A program made the translations under genes and the position numbers. The notes under the pieces were generated by a model, which was not told where the DNA came from, searched no databases, and saw only the letters and a program-made list of their open reading frames with translations. From Kitasatospora cinereorecta (GTDB lineage Bacteria > Actinomycetota > Actinomycetes > Streptomycetales > Streptomycetaceae): a DNA stretch of 64,000 bases. Positions 48,120 to 56,113 of the stretch are shown here, piece after piece; within the stretch, counting starts at the first letter, position 1, and each line of letters begins with the position of its first letter. The DNA is taken from the NCBI RefSeq assembly GCF_024172095.1, contig NZ_JAMZDX010000004.1:248001-312000 (forward strand), in the 5' to 3' direction.

Positions 48120-48747
48120 TTTGCCAGTGACGCCGGCGGCACCGGTACCGACGGCGCCACCGGTACCGCTGGAGCTCCTGCTGTCACCACCGCCGAAGGA
48201 ACGCGCCGACGCGGCCCGCAACCGCGCGGCCGTCCTGGAGGCGGCCTCACGGCTGTTCGAGGAGCACGGGGTGGAGGCCGTCTCGCTCGACCAGGTCGCC
48301 GCGGCGGCCGGAGTCGGCAAGGGCACCCTGTTCCGGCGCTTCGGCGACAAGTCCGGGCTGGCCGTGGCCCTGCTGGACAACAGGGAGCGGGTGTTGCAGG
48401 AGGCGGTGCTGCACGGTCCGCCGCCGCTGGGGCCCGGCGCCCCTGCCGCCGAGCGCGTGCACGCCTTCCTGGACGCCTACCTCGACTACCTGCTGGGGCA
48501 CCTGGCGCTGGTCCGGATGTCCGAGACCGCCTCACCGGGTGCCCGCTACCGGATCGGGGCGTACCGGTTCTGGCACCGCCATCTGGCCATCCTGCTCGTC
48601 GGCGCGCCCGACCCCGACCAGGTGGCCCACGCGCTGCTGGCGTCGCTGTCGGCGGAACACGTCGGTGCCTTGCTGCCCGAACTCGGCGACCGTCGGATCC
48701 GCGCCGGGCTCCACCACCTGGCCACGGCGGTCACCCCGCCCGCCTGA
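48091..48747 (+). CDS. TetR family transcriptional regulator
   Basis: A 218-residue regulator. A proline-rich leader (VTPAAPVPTAPPVPLELLLSPPP) precedes the HTH RNRAAVLEAASRLFEEHGVEAVSLDQVAAAAGVGKGTLFRRFGDKSGLAVALL (residues ~43-95). The C-terminal domain includes MSETASPGARYRIGAYRFWHRHLAILL. The ATG at 48091 follows TACAGT by six bases without a ribosome binding site, fitting a leaderless mRNA. It is divergent from the rhodanese gene and probably its regulator through the twin sites at 48074-48119. Confidence 0.9.
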   Translation: MNESSGPQSGLPVTPAAPVPTAPPVPLELLLSPPPKERADAARNRAAVLEAASRLFEEHGVEAVSLDQVAAAAGVGKGTLFRRFGDKSGLAVALLDNRERVLQEAVLHGPPPLGPGAPAAERVHAFLDAYLDYLLGHLALVRMSETASPGARYRIGAYRFWHRHLAILLVGAPDPDQVAHALLASLSAEHVGALLPELGDRRIRAGLHHLATAVTPPA

Positions 48748-48760
48748 CCCCGCAACGGCG

Positions 48761-48794
48761 ACGCCGCCGCAGGTCGGACGACCTGCGGCGGCGT
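48761..48794. terminator. Strong bidirectional hairpin
   Basis: ACGCCGCCGCAGGTC (48761-48775) pairs with GACCTGCGGCGGCGT (48780-48794), a 15-bp stem with loop GGAC. It separates the TetR (stop 48747) and the convergent glycosyltransferase (stop 48816). Confidence 0.85.
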
Positions 48795-48815
48795 GACGTA
48801 CCGAAACGATTCGGC

Positions 48816-49946
48816 TCAGTGGAGGCCGGCGGCGAGGGCCTCGATGTCGGGGACGAGGTCGGCGGGGGTCGGAAGGGCCTCGTTCTCGGCCCGGAGGCGG
48901 GCGGCCGAGGCCCGGAGGTCGGGGTCGGCGACCAGCCGGGTGAGGAGCGCCGCGTCGACGTCGGCGGAGGCGCTGCTCAGGGCGGCGCCGGAGCCGGTCA
49001 TGACGTCGGCGATGGCGAAGTTGTCGGCGCCCTGCGGCAGCAGGAGCTGGGGGATGCCGGCCTGCATACCGGTGAGCGTGCTGCCGCCGCCGCCGTGGTG
49101 GACCACCGCGTCGCAGACCCGCAGCAGCTCCGCCAGCGGCACCCACGGCAGCGGGCGCACATTGGCCGGAACGGTACCGAGCTTGGTGAGATCCGCGTCA
49201 CCCACGGCGAGCAGGAACTCGGCGTCGACCGCCGCGGCCGCCTCGATCAGCGGGGCGATCGCCTGGACGCCGTCCACCTGAGTGATCACGGTGCCGAGGG
49301 TGACGGCGACCCTCGGCCGGTCGCCGCGGCGCAGCAGGCCGGACGGGACCACGCCGCCGCCGTTGTACGGGACGTAGCGCATCCGCAGGCCGACCGGGTC
49401 GCCGCCGAGCGAAGCGGGGACGATGTTCAGCGGGGTGGTCCCGGCCGGGCCGGCCACGCCGTGCTTCTCGTACAGGTCGGTGACGTGGCCGGCGAGGCGC
49501 GCGGCCATGTCGAGGCCGGAGGTGATGCCGAAGTTCTGCAGCGCCGCCGGGATCCTCAGCTTGGCGGCGACCAGTTGGGCGGAGGCCATGCAGGAGTCGT
49601 GGACCAGCAGGTCGGCTCCCCAGGACCGGGCGATCTCCAGCAGGTCGTCCACGGTGGGGCGGGAGGCGTACGCGAAGGCGGCGGCGGCCATGTCGAGGAT
49701 CTGGTCCTGGGTCAGGTCCGGCCGGGCGTAGCTCGCGGTCGCCCCTCCGCTGGACGCCTGGAACGCCTCGCGCAGCGTGGTGCCGTCGCCGATCTCGATC
49801 ATCGAGAAGCCGGCCAGCCTGAGCTGGTCCGACGGTTCGGGGACGGCGAAGAGTATCTCGTGCCCGGCGGCCCGCAGGGCCTGCGCGGTCGGCACCATCG
49901 GGAAGAGGTGGCTGGGCGCGGCCGGGCCGGTGAACAGTACGCGCAC
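48816..49946 (-). CDS. MGT/activator-independent-type GT-B glycosyltransferase
   Basis: A 376-residue GT1-type glycosyltransferase. The N-terminal acceptor domain opens with VRVLFTGPAAPSHLFPMVPTAQALRAAGHEILFA. The C-terminal donor domain ends with the nucleotide-sugar motif LPWVPLAELLRVCDAVVHHGGGGSTLTGMQAGIPQLLLPQGADNF, diagnostic of macrolide-inactivating and natural-product glycosyltransferases. GTG at 49946 with AGGAGA six bases upstream is chosen. No polyketide or other biosynthetic genes are next to it, so it may act as a self-protection or detoxifying enzyme (inference). Confidence 0.9.
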   Translation of the reverse strand: MRVLFTGPAAPSHLFPMVPTAQALRAAGHEILFAVPEPSDQLRLAGFSMIEIGDGTTLREAFQASSGGATASYARPDLTQDQILDMAAAAFAYASRPTVDDLLEIARSWGADLLVHDSCMASAQLVAAKLRIPAALQNFGITSGLDMAARLAGHVTDLYEKHGVAGPAGTTPLNIVPASLGGDPVGLRMRYVPYNGGGVVPSGLLRRGDRPRVAVTLGTVITQVDGVQAIAPLIEAAAAVDAEFLLAVGDADLTKLGTVPANVRPLPWVPLAELLRVCDAVVHHGGGGSTLTGMQAGIPQLLLPQGADNFAIADVMTGSGAALSSASADVDAALLTRLVADPDLRASAARLRAENEALPTPADLVPDIEALAAGLH

Positions 49947-50124
49947 GGTGGTTCTCCTGAACATGGGTCGGCGGGTCGTTCCGCGGGGGCCGCCCGCGGT
50001 GCCGGGCGGCACCGCGGGGTGATCGTCCCCGTTCGGATCAACTGACGAGCCATCAGTTCGCGTTCCCACCACCGTCGACATTCGGACGTTCTGGGAGCGG
50101 CCGGGCGGTTCCCGGGGCGGAGGG

Positions 50125-50919
50125 TCAGCTGTCACCCGGTACGGTCCTCCCGGCGGCGATCGCGTCGGACACCGACTGCCACACCGGGTCGGTCGCGAGG
50201 GCGGACAGCTGCGGGGTGTCGAGCACCGGCGCGTCGCGGGTCGGCCCGTCGGCCTTGCTGCCGGGGCCGGGGAGATTGCCGGAATCGGCGATCACCTGGG
50301 TGCCGTCCGGCTTCAGCAGGGTGACGACCCACACCTGCTCGCCGCCGAGGGCGGCCTCGGGCCGGTACGCCGTCAACCGGGAGCCGTCGGGCCGGGCGGT
50401 CACGGTGCAGGTGGTGGGGGTCGACCCTGGGGGGCAGTACGTCGTGGTGCTCGGGTTCCGGGGCTCGAGCCGGACGACCATCACCCGGACACTGCTCGAG
50501 CCGCGGCTGTCGGTCACGGTGAAGGCCGCCGACGCCGTCCTGACCGGGGCGTGCTGGTCGTCCCCGCCTCGCACCAGGCCGACCGGCGTGCTCAACGTCG
50601 CCCCGGGCAGACGCTCCCGGAGCAGGTCCAGCATCCGCTCGACGGTGACCGTGGGTTCGGTGGAAGGCGCGGTGGAAGGCGCGGTGGTGGACGGCTGCGC
50701 GGCCGGGGCCGCCACGGTGGCGGCGGGCCGCAGCTGCGCGGCGAGCGTGCCGGCCCCGGCGAGCAGGACGACGGCGGCGGCGCCCGCGAACACCGCACGG
50801 CGGCGCTTGTGGCGCGTACCGCGCTGGTGCGCGCCGAAGGCGATGCCCTCGACGGACGGGGGCGGTGCGTCGTCGACGGCCTGCCGCAGGGCACGGGTGA
50901 GTTCGTCTTCGAAGGACAT
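50125..50919 (-). CDS. Single-pass membrane protein, probable anti-sigma factor
   Basis: A 264-residue protein: a cytoplasmic N-terminus (MSFEDELTRALRQAVDDAPPP), one membrane segment (RRAVFAGAAAVVLLAGAGTLAAQL, residues ~40-63), then a Thr/Pro/Ala linker and an extracytoplasmic domain of ~170 residues. The topology and position 40 bp downstream of an ECF sigma gene match an anti-sigma factor, though no HxxxCxxC zinc motif is present. The linker VAAPAAQPSTTAPSTAPSTEP looks flexible. It would hold the sigma factor inactive at the membrane (inference). Confidence 0.65.
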   Translation of the reverse strand: MSFEDELTRALRQAVDDAPPPSVEGIAFGAHQRGTRHKRRRAVFAGAAAVVLLAGAGTLAAQLRPAATVAAPAAQPSTTAPSTAPSTEPTVTVERMLDLLRERLPGATLSTPVGLVRGGDDQHAPVRTASAAFTVTDSRGSSSVRVMVVRLEPRNPSTTTYCPPGSTPTTCTVTARPDGSRLTAYRPEAALGGEQVWVVTLLKPDGTQVIADSGNLPGPGSKADGPTRDAPVLDTPQLSALATDPVWQSVSDAIAAGRTVPGDS

Positions 50920-50959
50920 GGCGGATACCAGGCTTCCTGATGGGGCTCGTTGAGGTCGG

Positions 50960-51496
50960 CTAGCCGGCGGCGCGCTCGGCGAAGGTGTCGCCGAGCAGGG
51001 CCCGCATCCGGTGCAGGGCGCGGTGGGTGCGCGAGCGTACGGCGGTGGAGCTGAGCTGCAGGATGGCCGCGGTCTCCTCGACGCTGCGGTCCTCCCAGTA
51101 GCGGAGCACGACGACCGCCCGGTCGCGGGCGGAGAGGGTCTGCAGGGCCTGCAGCAGGGTGACCCGCAGGGCGGGGTCGGCGTCGAGGACGGCCGGCTCG
51201 GGCAGCTCGTGCGCGGCGGACTCCCGGCTGCTGCGGCGCCGGCGGTGCGAGACGAAGGTGTTGAAGAGGACCTTCTGCGCGTAGCCGGCCGGGTTCTCCA
51301 GCCGGGAGACCCGCCGCCAGCGGACGAACACCCGGCTCAGGGCCTCCTGGACCAGGTCCTCGGCGAGGTGCCGGTCGCCGCCGGTGAGCAGGTACGCCGT
51401 CCGGTACAGCGGGCCGCCGCGGGCGGCGGCGAACTCCAGGAAGTCGGGCGGTGCCGCTGCCGCGGCCGCCTGACGAGTCGTCGGTGAGAGGTCCAT
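50960..51496 (-). CDS. ECF sigma factor, SigE family of Streptomyces type
   Basis: A 178-residue ECF sigma factor. Region 2 is LYRTAYLLTGGDRHLAEDLVQEALSRVFVRWRRV (residues ~30-63) with SRLENPAGYAQKVLFNTFVSHRRRR; region 4 is LLQALQTLSARDRAVVVLRYWEDRSVEETAAILQLSSTAVRSRTHRALHRMRALL (~113-168). The pattern is typical of the actinobacterial SigE-family (SIG40-like) group. The ATG at 51496 is chosen. A probable membrane anti-sigma gene follows 40 bp downstream; the promoter probably lies in the 102-bp gap after the NUDIX stop. Confidence 0.9.
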   Translation of the reverse strand: MDLSPTTRQAAAAAAPPDFLEFAAARGGPLYRTAYLLTGGDRHLAEDLVQEALSRVFVRWRRVSRLENPAGYAQKVLFNTFVSHRRRRSSRESAAHELPEPAVLDADPALRVTLLQALQTLSARDRAVVVLRYWEDRSVEETAAILQLSSTAVRSRTHRALHRMRALLGDTFAERAAG

Positions 51497-51598
51497 GCCT
51501 GGCAAACGCTCCGGGCGGCGGATCCTGTTGCACCCCGGCGCCAGATTTGTTCGACGAGTTTCCGGCACGTCCGACCGGCGCCGCGGGAGGCGTCCCGG

Positions 51599-52102
51599 CT
51601 ACTCGGGGTCGGAGTCCTCGTCGAAGCGGCCCAGGTCGAGCGGTGCGCGGCGGGTCACGCCGCGCAGCACGTCCGGCAGGAGTCTCGCCATCCGCTTGGG
51701 GCGGACCGCCTCGGTCGTGGTGGCCAGTTCCTCGACCGACCACCAGTGGTACCCGTAGCGGGCCTCCTCGGTGCCGACCCGGACCCGGCTCGCCTCGCCC
51801 GCGCTGAGCCGGGCGAACCGGTACTCCTCGAACTGGTCGAAGCCCCGGCCGTCCACGCTGAACACCGCCTGCCGGGTCCACACCACCGGGCCGAGCCGCT
51901 CGGCGGGCAGGGAGAGCGCCGTCTCCTCCCGCACCTCGCGGAGCGCGGCGTCGAGCGGGTGCTCACCCTCCTCCACGCCGCCGCCGACCGTGAACCACCA
52001 CCGCGCCCCCGCCCGGCGCGGGTCGCGCCCGCAGAGCAGGAGCAGGCGGTCGCGGTCGTCGACCAGCAGGACCCGGGAGGTCCGGCGCTGTTCGAGGGTC
52101 AC
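51599..52102 (-). CDS. NUDIX hydrolase
   Basis: A 167-residue NUDIX hydrolase. The catalytic box is GGGVEEGEHPLDAALREVREETAL (GX5EX7REUXEEXGU pattern with minor substitutions) at residues ~40-63. RVLLVDDRDRLLLLCGRDPRRAGARWWFTVGGG precedes it. Such enzymes hydrolyse nucleoside diphosphate derivatives. It follows the GGR-type flavoprotein gene by 16 bp on the same strand, so both probably belong to one operon. Confidence 0.92.
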   Translation of the reverse strand: MTLEQRRTSRVLLVDDRDRLLLLCGRDPRRAGARWWFTVGGGVEEGEHPLDAALREVREETALSLPAERLGPVVWTRQAVFSVDGRGFDQFEEYRFARLSAGEASRVRVGTEEARYGYHWWSVEELATTTEAVRPKRMARLLPDVLRGVTRRAPLDLGRFDEDSDPE

Positions 52103-52118
52103 GAGGTACGGTCCTCCG

Positions 52119-53321
52119 TCAGGAGCTGAGGTGGGCGAAGAGGCGGGTGAGCACGCCGACTGCGGCCGGGCTGTTCATCAGGTGCCGGTTGAGCAGCGGC
52201 CGGTAGCCGAAGCGGCTGAAGACCTGCTCGGCGACGGTGTTGCCCAGCTTGTAGTAGCGGTTCCAGCGGCGGTCCACCTCGTTCGGGTAGTTCCGCAGCA
52301 CCTGCTCGCGGCCCGGTCCCGGCGTCCGGGTGAGGGCCAGGGTCACCGTGTCGGCGGCGATCGCGGCGGCCTCCATGGCCTGGCCGATGCCCTCGCCGGT
52401 CCACGGGCTGACCATGCCGGCGCTGTCGCCGATCAGCAGCAGGCCCCGGCGGTACTGGGGGCGGCGGTTGAGGCCCATCGGCAGGGCGGCGCTGCGCAGC
52501 GGGGAGTCCTCGGTGGTCTCGTCCAGGTTCCAGTGGGCGGGCAGCCGGCTGATCCACTGGCGGAAGGTGGCGCGCAGGTCGGTGTTGCCGTGCTGGTGGT
52601 GCGGGACGCCGCCGAGGCCGAGGTTGACCCGGCCGTCGGCGAGCGGGAACAGCCAGCCGTAGCCGGGCAGGGTGCCGCCGGTGCCGGCGCAGCTGAGGTC
52701 GGCCCACAGGTGCAGCAACTCGTCCTTGGCGAAGGCGTCGGTGCGGTAGTAGCGGCGGGCGGCGGTGGCGAGGGGGGTGCGCGGGTCGCGCTGCCAGCCG
52801 GTGGCCAGGGCGGTGCGGGCGGAGGCGCCGTCGGCGGCGATGACGATCGGCGCGCGGTAGGTGACCGGCTCGTCGCTGCCGCGGCTGGTGGCGGTGACGC
52901 CGACCACCCGGCCGGTGGTGTCGGTGACCGGGCCGGTCACCTTGGTCTCGGTGAGCAGCCGGGCGCCGGAGGCCTGGGCGTGGTTGGCGAGCAGTTCGTC
53001 GAAGTCGTGCCGGCTGCGGGTGAGTCCGAAGTCGGGGTACCGGCCGATGGTCGGCCATTCCACGTCCATCTGGCGGCCGTCGCAGTAGAGCCGCATCCCG
53101 CGCGAGCGCCGCCAGCCCGGGGTGGTGGTGTCGATGCCCATCCGCAGCAGTTGGTGGACGCCGCGCGGGGTCAGTCCGTCTCCGCAGACCTTGTCGCGCG
53201 GGAACGCGTCCTTCTCCAGCAGTAGGACGTCGACACCGGCGCGGGCGAGGTGCACCGCTGCCGACGAGCCGGCCGGGCCGGCTCCGATGACGAGGACCTG
53301 TGCGTCGTACTCGGCGGCCAT
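52119..53321 (-). CDS. Geranylgeranyl reductase family flavoprotein
   Basis: A 400-residue FAD flavoprotein. VLVIGAGPAGSSAAVHLARAGVDVLLLEKDAFPRDKVCGDGLTPRG is the diagnostic start (FAD GxGxxG then the family motif KxCGDGLTPR). Further typical parts are GASARTALATGW, GYGWLFPLADGRVNLGLG and LLLIGDSAGMVSPWTGEGIGQAMEA. Members saturate isoprenoid chains (geranylgeranyl groups of lipids or quinones). The ATG at 53321 has GGAGG seven bases upstream. The NUDIX gene 16 bp downstream probably shares its operon. The dyad at 53345-53361 lies in its promoter. Confidence 0.92.
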   Translation of the reverse strand: MAAEYDAQVLVIGAGPAGSSAAVHLARAGVDVLLLEKDAFPRDKVCGDGLTPRGVHQLLRMGIDTTTPGWRRSRGMRLYCDGRQMDVEWPTIGRYPDFGLTRSRHDFDELLANHAQASGARLLTETKVTGPVTDTTGRVVGVTATSRGSDEPVTYRAPIVIAADGASARTALATGWQRDPRTPLATAARRYYRTDAFAKDELLHLWADLSCAGTGGTLPGYGWLFPLADGRVNLGLGGVPHHQHGNTDLRATFRQWISRLPAHWNLDETTEDSPLRSAALPMGLNRRPQYRRGLLLIGDSAGMVSPWTGEGIGQAMEAAAIAADTVTLALTRTPGPGREQVLRNYPNEVDRRWNRYYKLGNTVAEQVFSRFGYRPLLNRHLMNSPAAVGVLTRLFAHLSS

Positions 53322-53344
53322 GTCCGCTCCTCCCCGTAAAGGAT

Positions 53345-53361
53345 GATGACATTCTGTCATC
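53345..53361. promoter_or_regulatory. 17-bp palindrome upstream of GGR-type gene
   Basis: GATGACA-TTC-TGTCATC is a perfect dyad 24 bp upstream of the flavoprotein start codon, overlapping the region where its -10 box is expected. It resembles MarR/PadR-type sites. No regulator gene is next to it. Confidence 0.65.
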
Positions 53362-53385
53362 GGAGGGGTTCGAGTGGTAGAAGAC

Positions 53386-53429
53386 GCCGCGAGAGATCGC
53401 GGCCGACTCTGCGGGGATCGCCTCCCCGC
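53386..53429 (-). terminator. Hairpins downstream of NADP-dependent oxidoreductase
   Basis: Two hairpins, GCCGCGA-GAGA-TCGCGGC (53386-53403) and GCGGGG...CCCCGC (53411-53429), lie just past the stop of the oxidoreductase (53443, minus strand). They probably end its transcript before the flavoprotein promoter. Confidence 0.5.
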
Positions 53430-53442
53430 GTCAGCGTCAGGG

Positions 53443-54378
53443 TCAGGGGACGGTGACGACGACCTTGCCGCGGATGTGCTTCGTGGCGAAGTCGGTGACC
53501 GCGGTGACAGCCTCGGCGAAGGGGTACCGGGCGCCGATCTCGACCCGCAGGGTGCCGTCCGCGGCGCGCCGGGCCAGGCTCTCCAGGTCGCCGGGCTCGG
53601 GCGTGAAGGAGCCGATGTACACCGGCGACACCTCCCGGCCGAGGTCGGGCGGCCCGTACAGCGGGGAGACCAGGCGTCCGCCGGGCCGGGCCGCCCGTGC
53701 GCTCTCGGCCAGGCCGTCGCCGCGGTTCACCAGGTCGACGACCACGTCGACCCCCGCGGGGACGAGGGTCAGGGTCTCCTGCACCACGTCGCGCTCCCGG
53801 TAGTCGACGGTGTCGGCCGCGCCGAGCTCCCGGACGTACGCCGCGTCCTGCGCGGTCGCGGTGGCGATCACCCGGGCGCCGAGGGAGTGCGCGAGCTGGA
53901 CGGCGTACAGGCCGATGCCGCCGGTGGCGCCGACCACCAGCACGCTCTCCCCCGCCCGCAGGCCGACCGCCCGCAGCAGGCAGACCGCGGTCATGCCGGA
54001 CTCGGGGAGGGCGGCGGCGCGCACCGCGTCCAGGCCGGGCGGCCGCGGGGCGAGCCGGGGTCCGGGTGCGGCCACCGTGTACTCGGCGACCGCGCCCGCC
54101 TGGCCGACGAACGCGAGGACGGGGTCTCCGGGCGCGTAGCCGACCACGCCGGCGCCCACCTCCTCGACGGTCCCGGCCACGTCCATGCCGACCACCAGCG
54201 GGTGCCGGACCGGGTACAGCTCCCTGGCGGCGCCGGTCACCAGGGCGAGGTCCAGCGGGTTGAGGGCGGCCGCCTCGACCTTCAGCACCAGTTCGCCGGG
54301 GCCGGCGGACGGCATCGGCCGGTCGGCGAGGGCGAGGCGGTCGAGCGCCTGGTACTCGGTGGCGACGAGGGCTTTCAC
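53443..54378 (-). CDS. NADP-dependent zinc-independent alcohol dehydrogenase / quinone oxidoreductase
   Basis: A 311-residue MDR-family oxidoreductase: MKALVATEYQALDRLALADRPMPSAGPGELVLKVEAAALNPLDLALVTG, then VVGMDVAGTVEEVGAGVVGY, and the cofactor region ESVLVVGATGGIGLYAVQLAHSLGARVIATATAQDAAYVRELGAADTVDY. The zinc-binding cysteines of true alcohol dehydrogenases are missing, as in quinone oxidoreductases. The end (FATKHIRGKVVVTV) matches the family. GTG start at 54378. Substrate unknown. Confidence 0.9.
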   Translation of the reverse strand: MKALVATEYQALDRLALADRPMPSAGPGELVLKVEAAALNPLDLALVTGAARELYPVRHPLVVGMDVAGTVEEVGAGVVGYAPGDPVLAFVGQAGAVAEYTVAAPGPRLAPRPPGLDAVRAAALPESGMTAVCLLRAVGLRAGESVLVVGATGGIGLYAVQLAHSLGARVIATATAQDAAYVRELGAADTVDYRERDVVQETLTLVPAGVDVVVDLVNRGDGLAESARAARPGGRLVSPLYGPPDLGREVSPVYIGSFTPEPGDLESLARRAADGTLRVEIGARYPFAEAVTAVTDFATKHIRGKVVVTVP

Positions 54379-54580
54379 GGCGGCTCCCTGACCCGGGGTG
54401 GGACGGCGGCCGGGCCGTACGGGTGGAGCACGGCCCGGGGCGGCGGCCGTCCGGACTCCCCCTGGGGCAGGCGGCCGGCGGCGCCGTTCCGTTTCTACGC
54501 CACCGGCCGGGACCGGCCGGGGAGGCCGACCGCGCGGCCCTGACGTTCGACACGTTCGGGCCAGCGTGCCACCCTCCGCC

Positions 54581-54964
54581 TCACGCCTCGGGGGTCACCC
54601 CCTCGGCCGTGACCAGGCAGAACGGGTGACCCACCGGGTCGGCGTACACCCGGTAGCCGATCGGCTTGTCCGAGCCCTCCAGCAGGGTCGCGCCCAGCGC
54701 GAGCGCCTGCGGCTCGGCCACGTCCAGGTCCTCGACCAGCACGTCCAGGTGCATCTGCGCGGGGCGCTCCGGGTCGGGCCAGCGCGGGGGCCGGAAGTCG
54801 GCCACCCGCTGGAAGGTCACCGTCTCGGTGCCCGCCGCGTTGCGGAGCACGACGTACTCGGGCGTGTCCTCGACCCGGGAGAGCGTCAGCAGGTCCTGGT
54901 AGAACGCCGCGAGGGCGGACGGGTCGGGGCAGTCGACGACGAGGGAGAACAGACGTCCGATCAT
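54581..54964 (-). CDS. VOC (glyoxalase/dioxygenase-fold) protein
   Basis: A 127-residue protein of the VOC fold with two beta-alpha-beta-beta-beta units: MIGRLFSLVVDCPDPSALAAFYQDLLTLSRVEDTPEYVVLRNAAGTETVTFQRV and MHLDVLVEDLDVAEPQALALGATLLEGSDKPIGYRVYADPVGHPFCLVTAE. The metal residues are in the H-x-D and E positions of the usual places. The ligand is unknown. ATG at 54964. It may be transcribed separately; no close partner gene is clear. Confidence 0.88.
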   Translation of the reverse strand: MIGRLFSLVVDCPDPSALAAFYQDLLTLSRVEDTPEYVVLRNAAGTETVTFQRVADFRPPRWPDPERPAQMHLDVLVEDLDVAEPQALALGATLLEGSDKPIGYRVYADPVGHPFCLVTAEGVTPEA

Positions 54965-55017
54965 GGCGCCCACCCTCGCACCTCCCCGCCGTCCGGCACC
55001 AGCCCGACGGCCGACGC

Positions 55018-55500
55018 TCAGCCGATCGCGGAGCCGGTGACCGGAGCGGAGATCGGCACCGTCCCGCCGGCCAGCCCGGTCCGGACGAACTGCCAGGTCA
55101 GACCGTTGATCACGCCCTGTCCCAGCGGGGCGAACGTCGCGAACGCCGGCTTGCTGAGATCGAGGTGGGTGGAGTCGCAGGACGGGCACTTGTCCCTGAC
55201 CGGCACGGTGATGGACTTGCCCCGGTAGGTGACCTTGACCGAGATGCCCTTGCAGAGCGGGTCGTTGTTCGGGTTGGCGGTGGTCCACCAGCTGTGCGGG
55301 ACGGCGACCAGCAGCTGCGTGGCGGCGTTGATCTGAGTCCCGCAGGCGCCGAAGCCGGCGTCGTCGTAGTACGTCGCGGTGCCGTTCATCGGCTTGTTGA
55401 CCGGTATCGCGGCACTCGCCGTACCCGCGCCCAGGGCCAGCATCGCGGCGGCGGCGAGCGGGGCTCCGACCAGGGTGGTGAGCTTTCGGGTGACGCGCAT
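55018..55500 (-). CDS. Secreted cysteine/serine endopeptidase inhibitor-like protein
   Basis: A 160-residue secreted protein: signal peptide MRVTRKLTTLVGAPLAAAAMLALGAGTASA (residues 1-30) followed by a DPBB/expansin-like domain. Typical segments are NGTATYYDDAGFGACGTQINAATQLLVAVPHSWW, PLCKGISVKVTYRGKSITVPVRDKCPSCDSTHLDLSKPAF and GQGVINGLTWQFVRT, with four cysteines in disulfide positions. Known members in Streptomyces are annotated as cysteine/serine endopeptidase inhibitors and relate to barwin-like proteins. It would act outside the cell. The promoter is within the 175-bp gap to the SnoaL-type gene. Confidence 0.87.
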   Translation of the reverse strand: MRVTRKLTTLVGAPLAAAAMLALGAGTASAAIPVNKPMNGTATYYDDAGFGACGTQINAATQLLVAVPHSWWTTANPNNDPLCKGISVKVTYRGKSITVPVRDKCPSCDSTHLDLSKPAFATFAPLGQGVINGLTWQFVRTGLAGGTVPISAPVTGSAIG

Positions 55501-55675
55501 GTTCCCTCCGGTTCTCGAGCGGACGGTGTGGATGGCGTGTCACCGAACCTATGTCGACGCCATGCCACCGGTCCAGACCTCTGACGCGTTGTCATGGACA
55601 CATGCCGGATGGGTTTGCCGACCCGCACCACCGCGCCACCACCACCCCGCGACCACTCCCCCGTACCGTGACCCC

Positions 55676-56056
55676 ATGACCGATCACGAACGCAACAAGG
55701 CCACCGTCAGGGCGTTCTACGAGCTGATGTTCAACGACTGCCGCCCGGCCGAAGCCATCGAGAAGTACGCCGGCGACACCTACACCCAGCACAACCCGCA
55801 CGTCGGTGACGGCAAGCAGGCCTTCATCGCCTACTTCGAGCGGATGGCCGCCGAATACCCCGGCAAGCGCGTCGAGATCAAACGCGCCTTCGCCGACGGC
55901 GACCACGTGATCCTCCACTGCCGCCAGCTCTGGCCCGGCGAGGAGTACGCGGGCATCGACATCTTCCGCCTCGACGACGCCGGCCGCATCGTCGAACACT
56001 GGGACGTCCTCCAACTCGTCCCGCCCACCTCGGCCAACGACAACACGATGTTCTGA
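55676..56056 (+). CDS. SnoaL-like ester cyclase / NTF2-like protein
   Basis: A 126-residue SnoaL-like protein: ERNKATVRAFYELMFNDCRPAEAIEKYAGDTYTQHNPHVGDGKQAFIAYFERMAAEYP, then HVILHCRQLWPGEEYAGIDIFRLDDAGRIVEHWDVLQ, the standard alpha+beta barrel of nuclear-transport-factor-2-like proteins. Such proteins cyclise polyketides or bind small ligands; many are only conserved accessory proteins. ATG at 55676 lies six bases after TACCGT with no ribosome binding site, suggesting leaderless mRNA. Convergent with the amine oxidase gene. Confidence 0.88.
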   Translation: MTDHERNKATVRAFYELMFNDCRPAEAIEKYAGDTYTQHNPHVGDGKQAFIAYFERMAAEYPGKRVEIKRAFADGDHVILHCRQLWPGEEYAGIDIFRLDDAGRIVEHWDVLQLVPPTSANDNTMF

Positions 56057-56113
56057 CCCGCTCGGGGCCGGCTGTCGGAGGCTGCTGCGATGATCACCCG
56101 CCAGCGACTGGCG

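Noticed and set aside
48816..50135. A natural-product biosynthetic cluster suggested by the glycosyltransferase
   Set aside because: No polyketide synthase, NRPS, sugar biosynthesis or tailoring cluster is next to it; the gene stands alone between a TetR and a sigma/anti-sigma pair.
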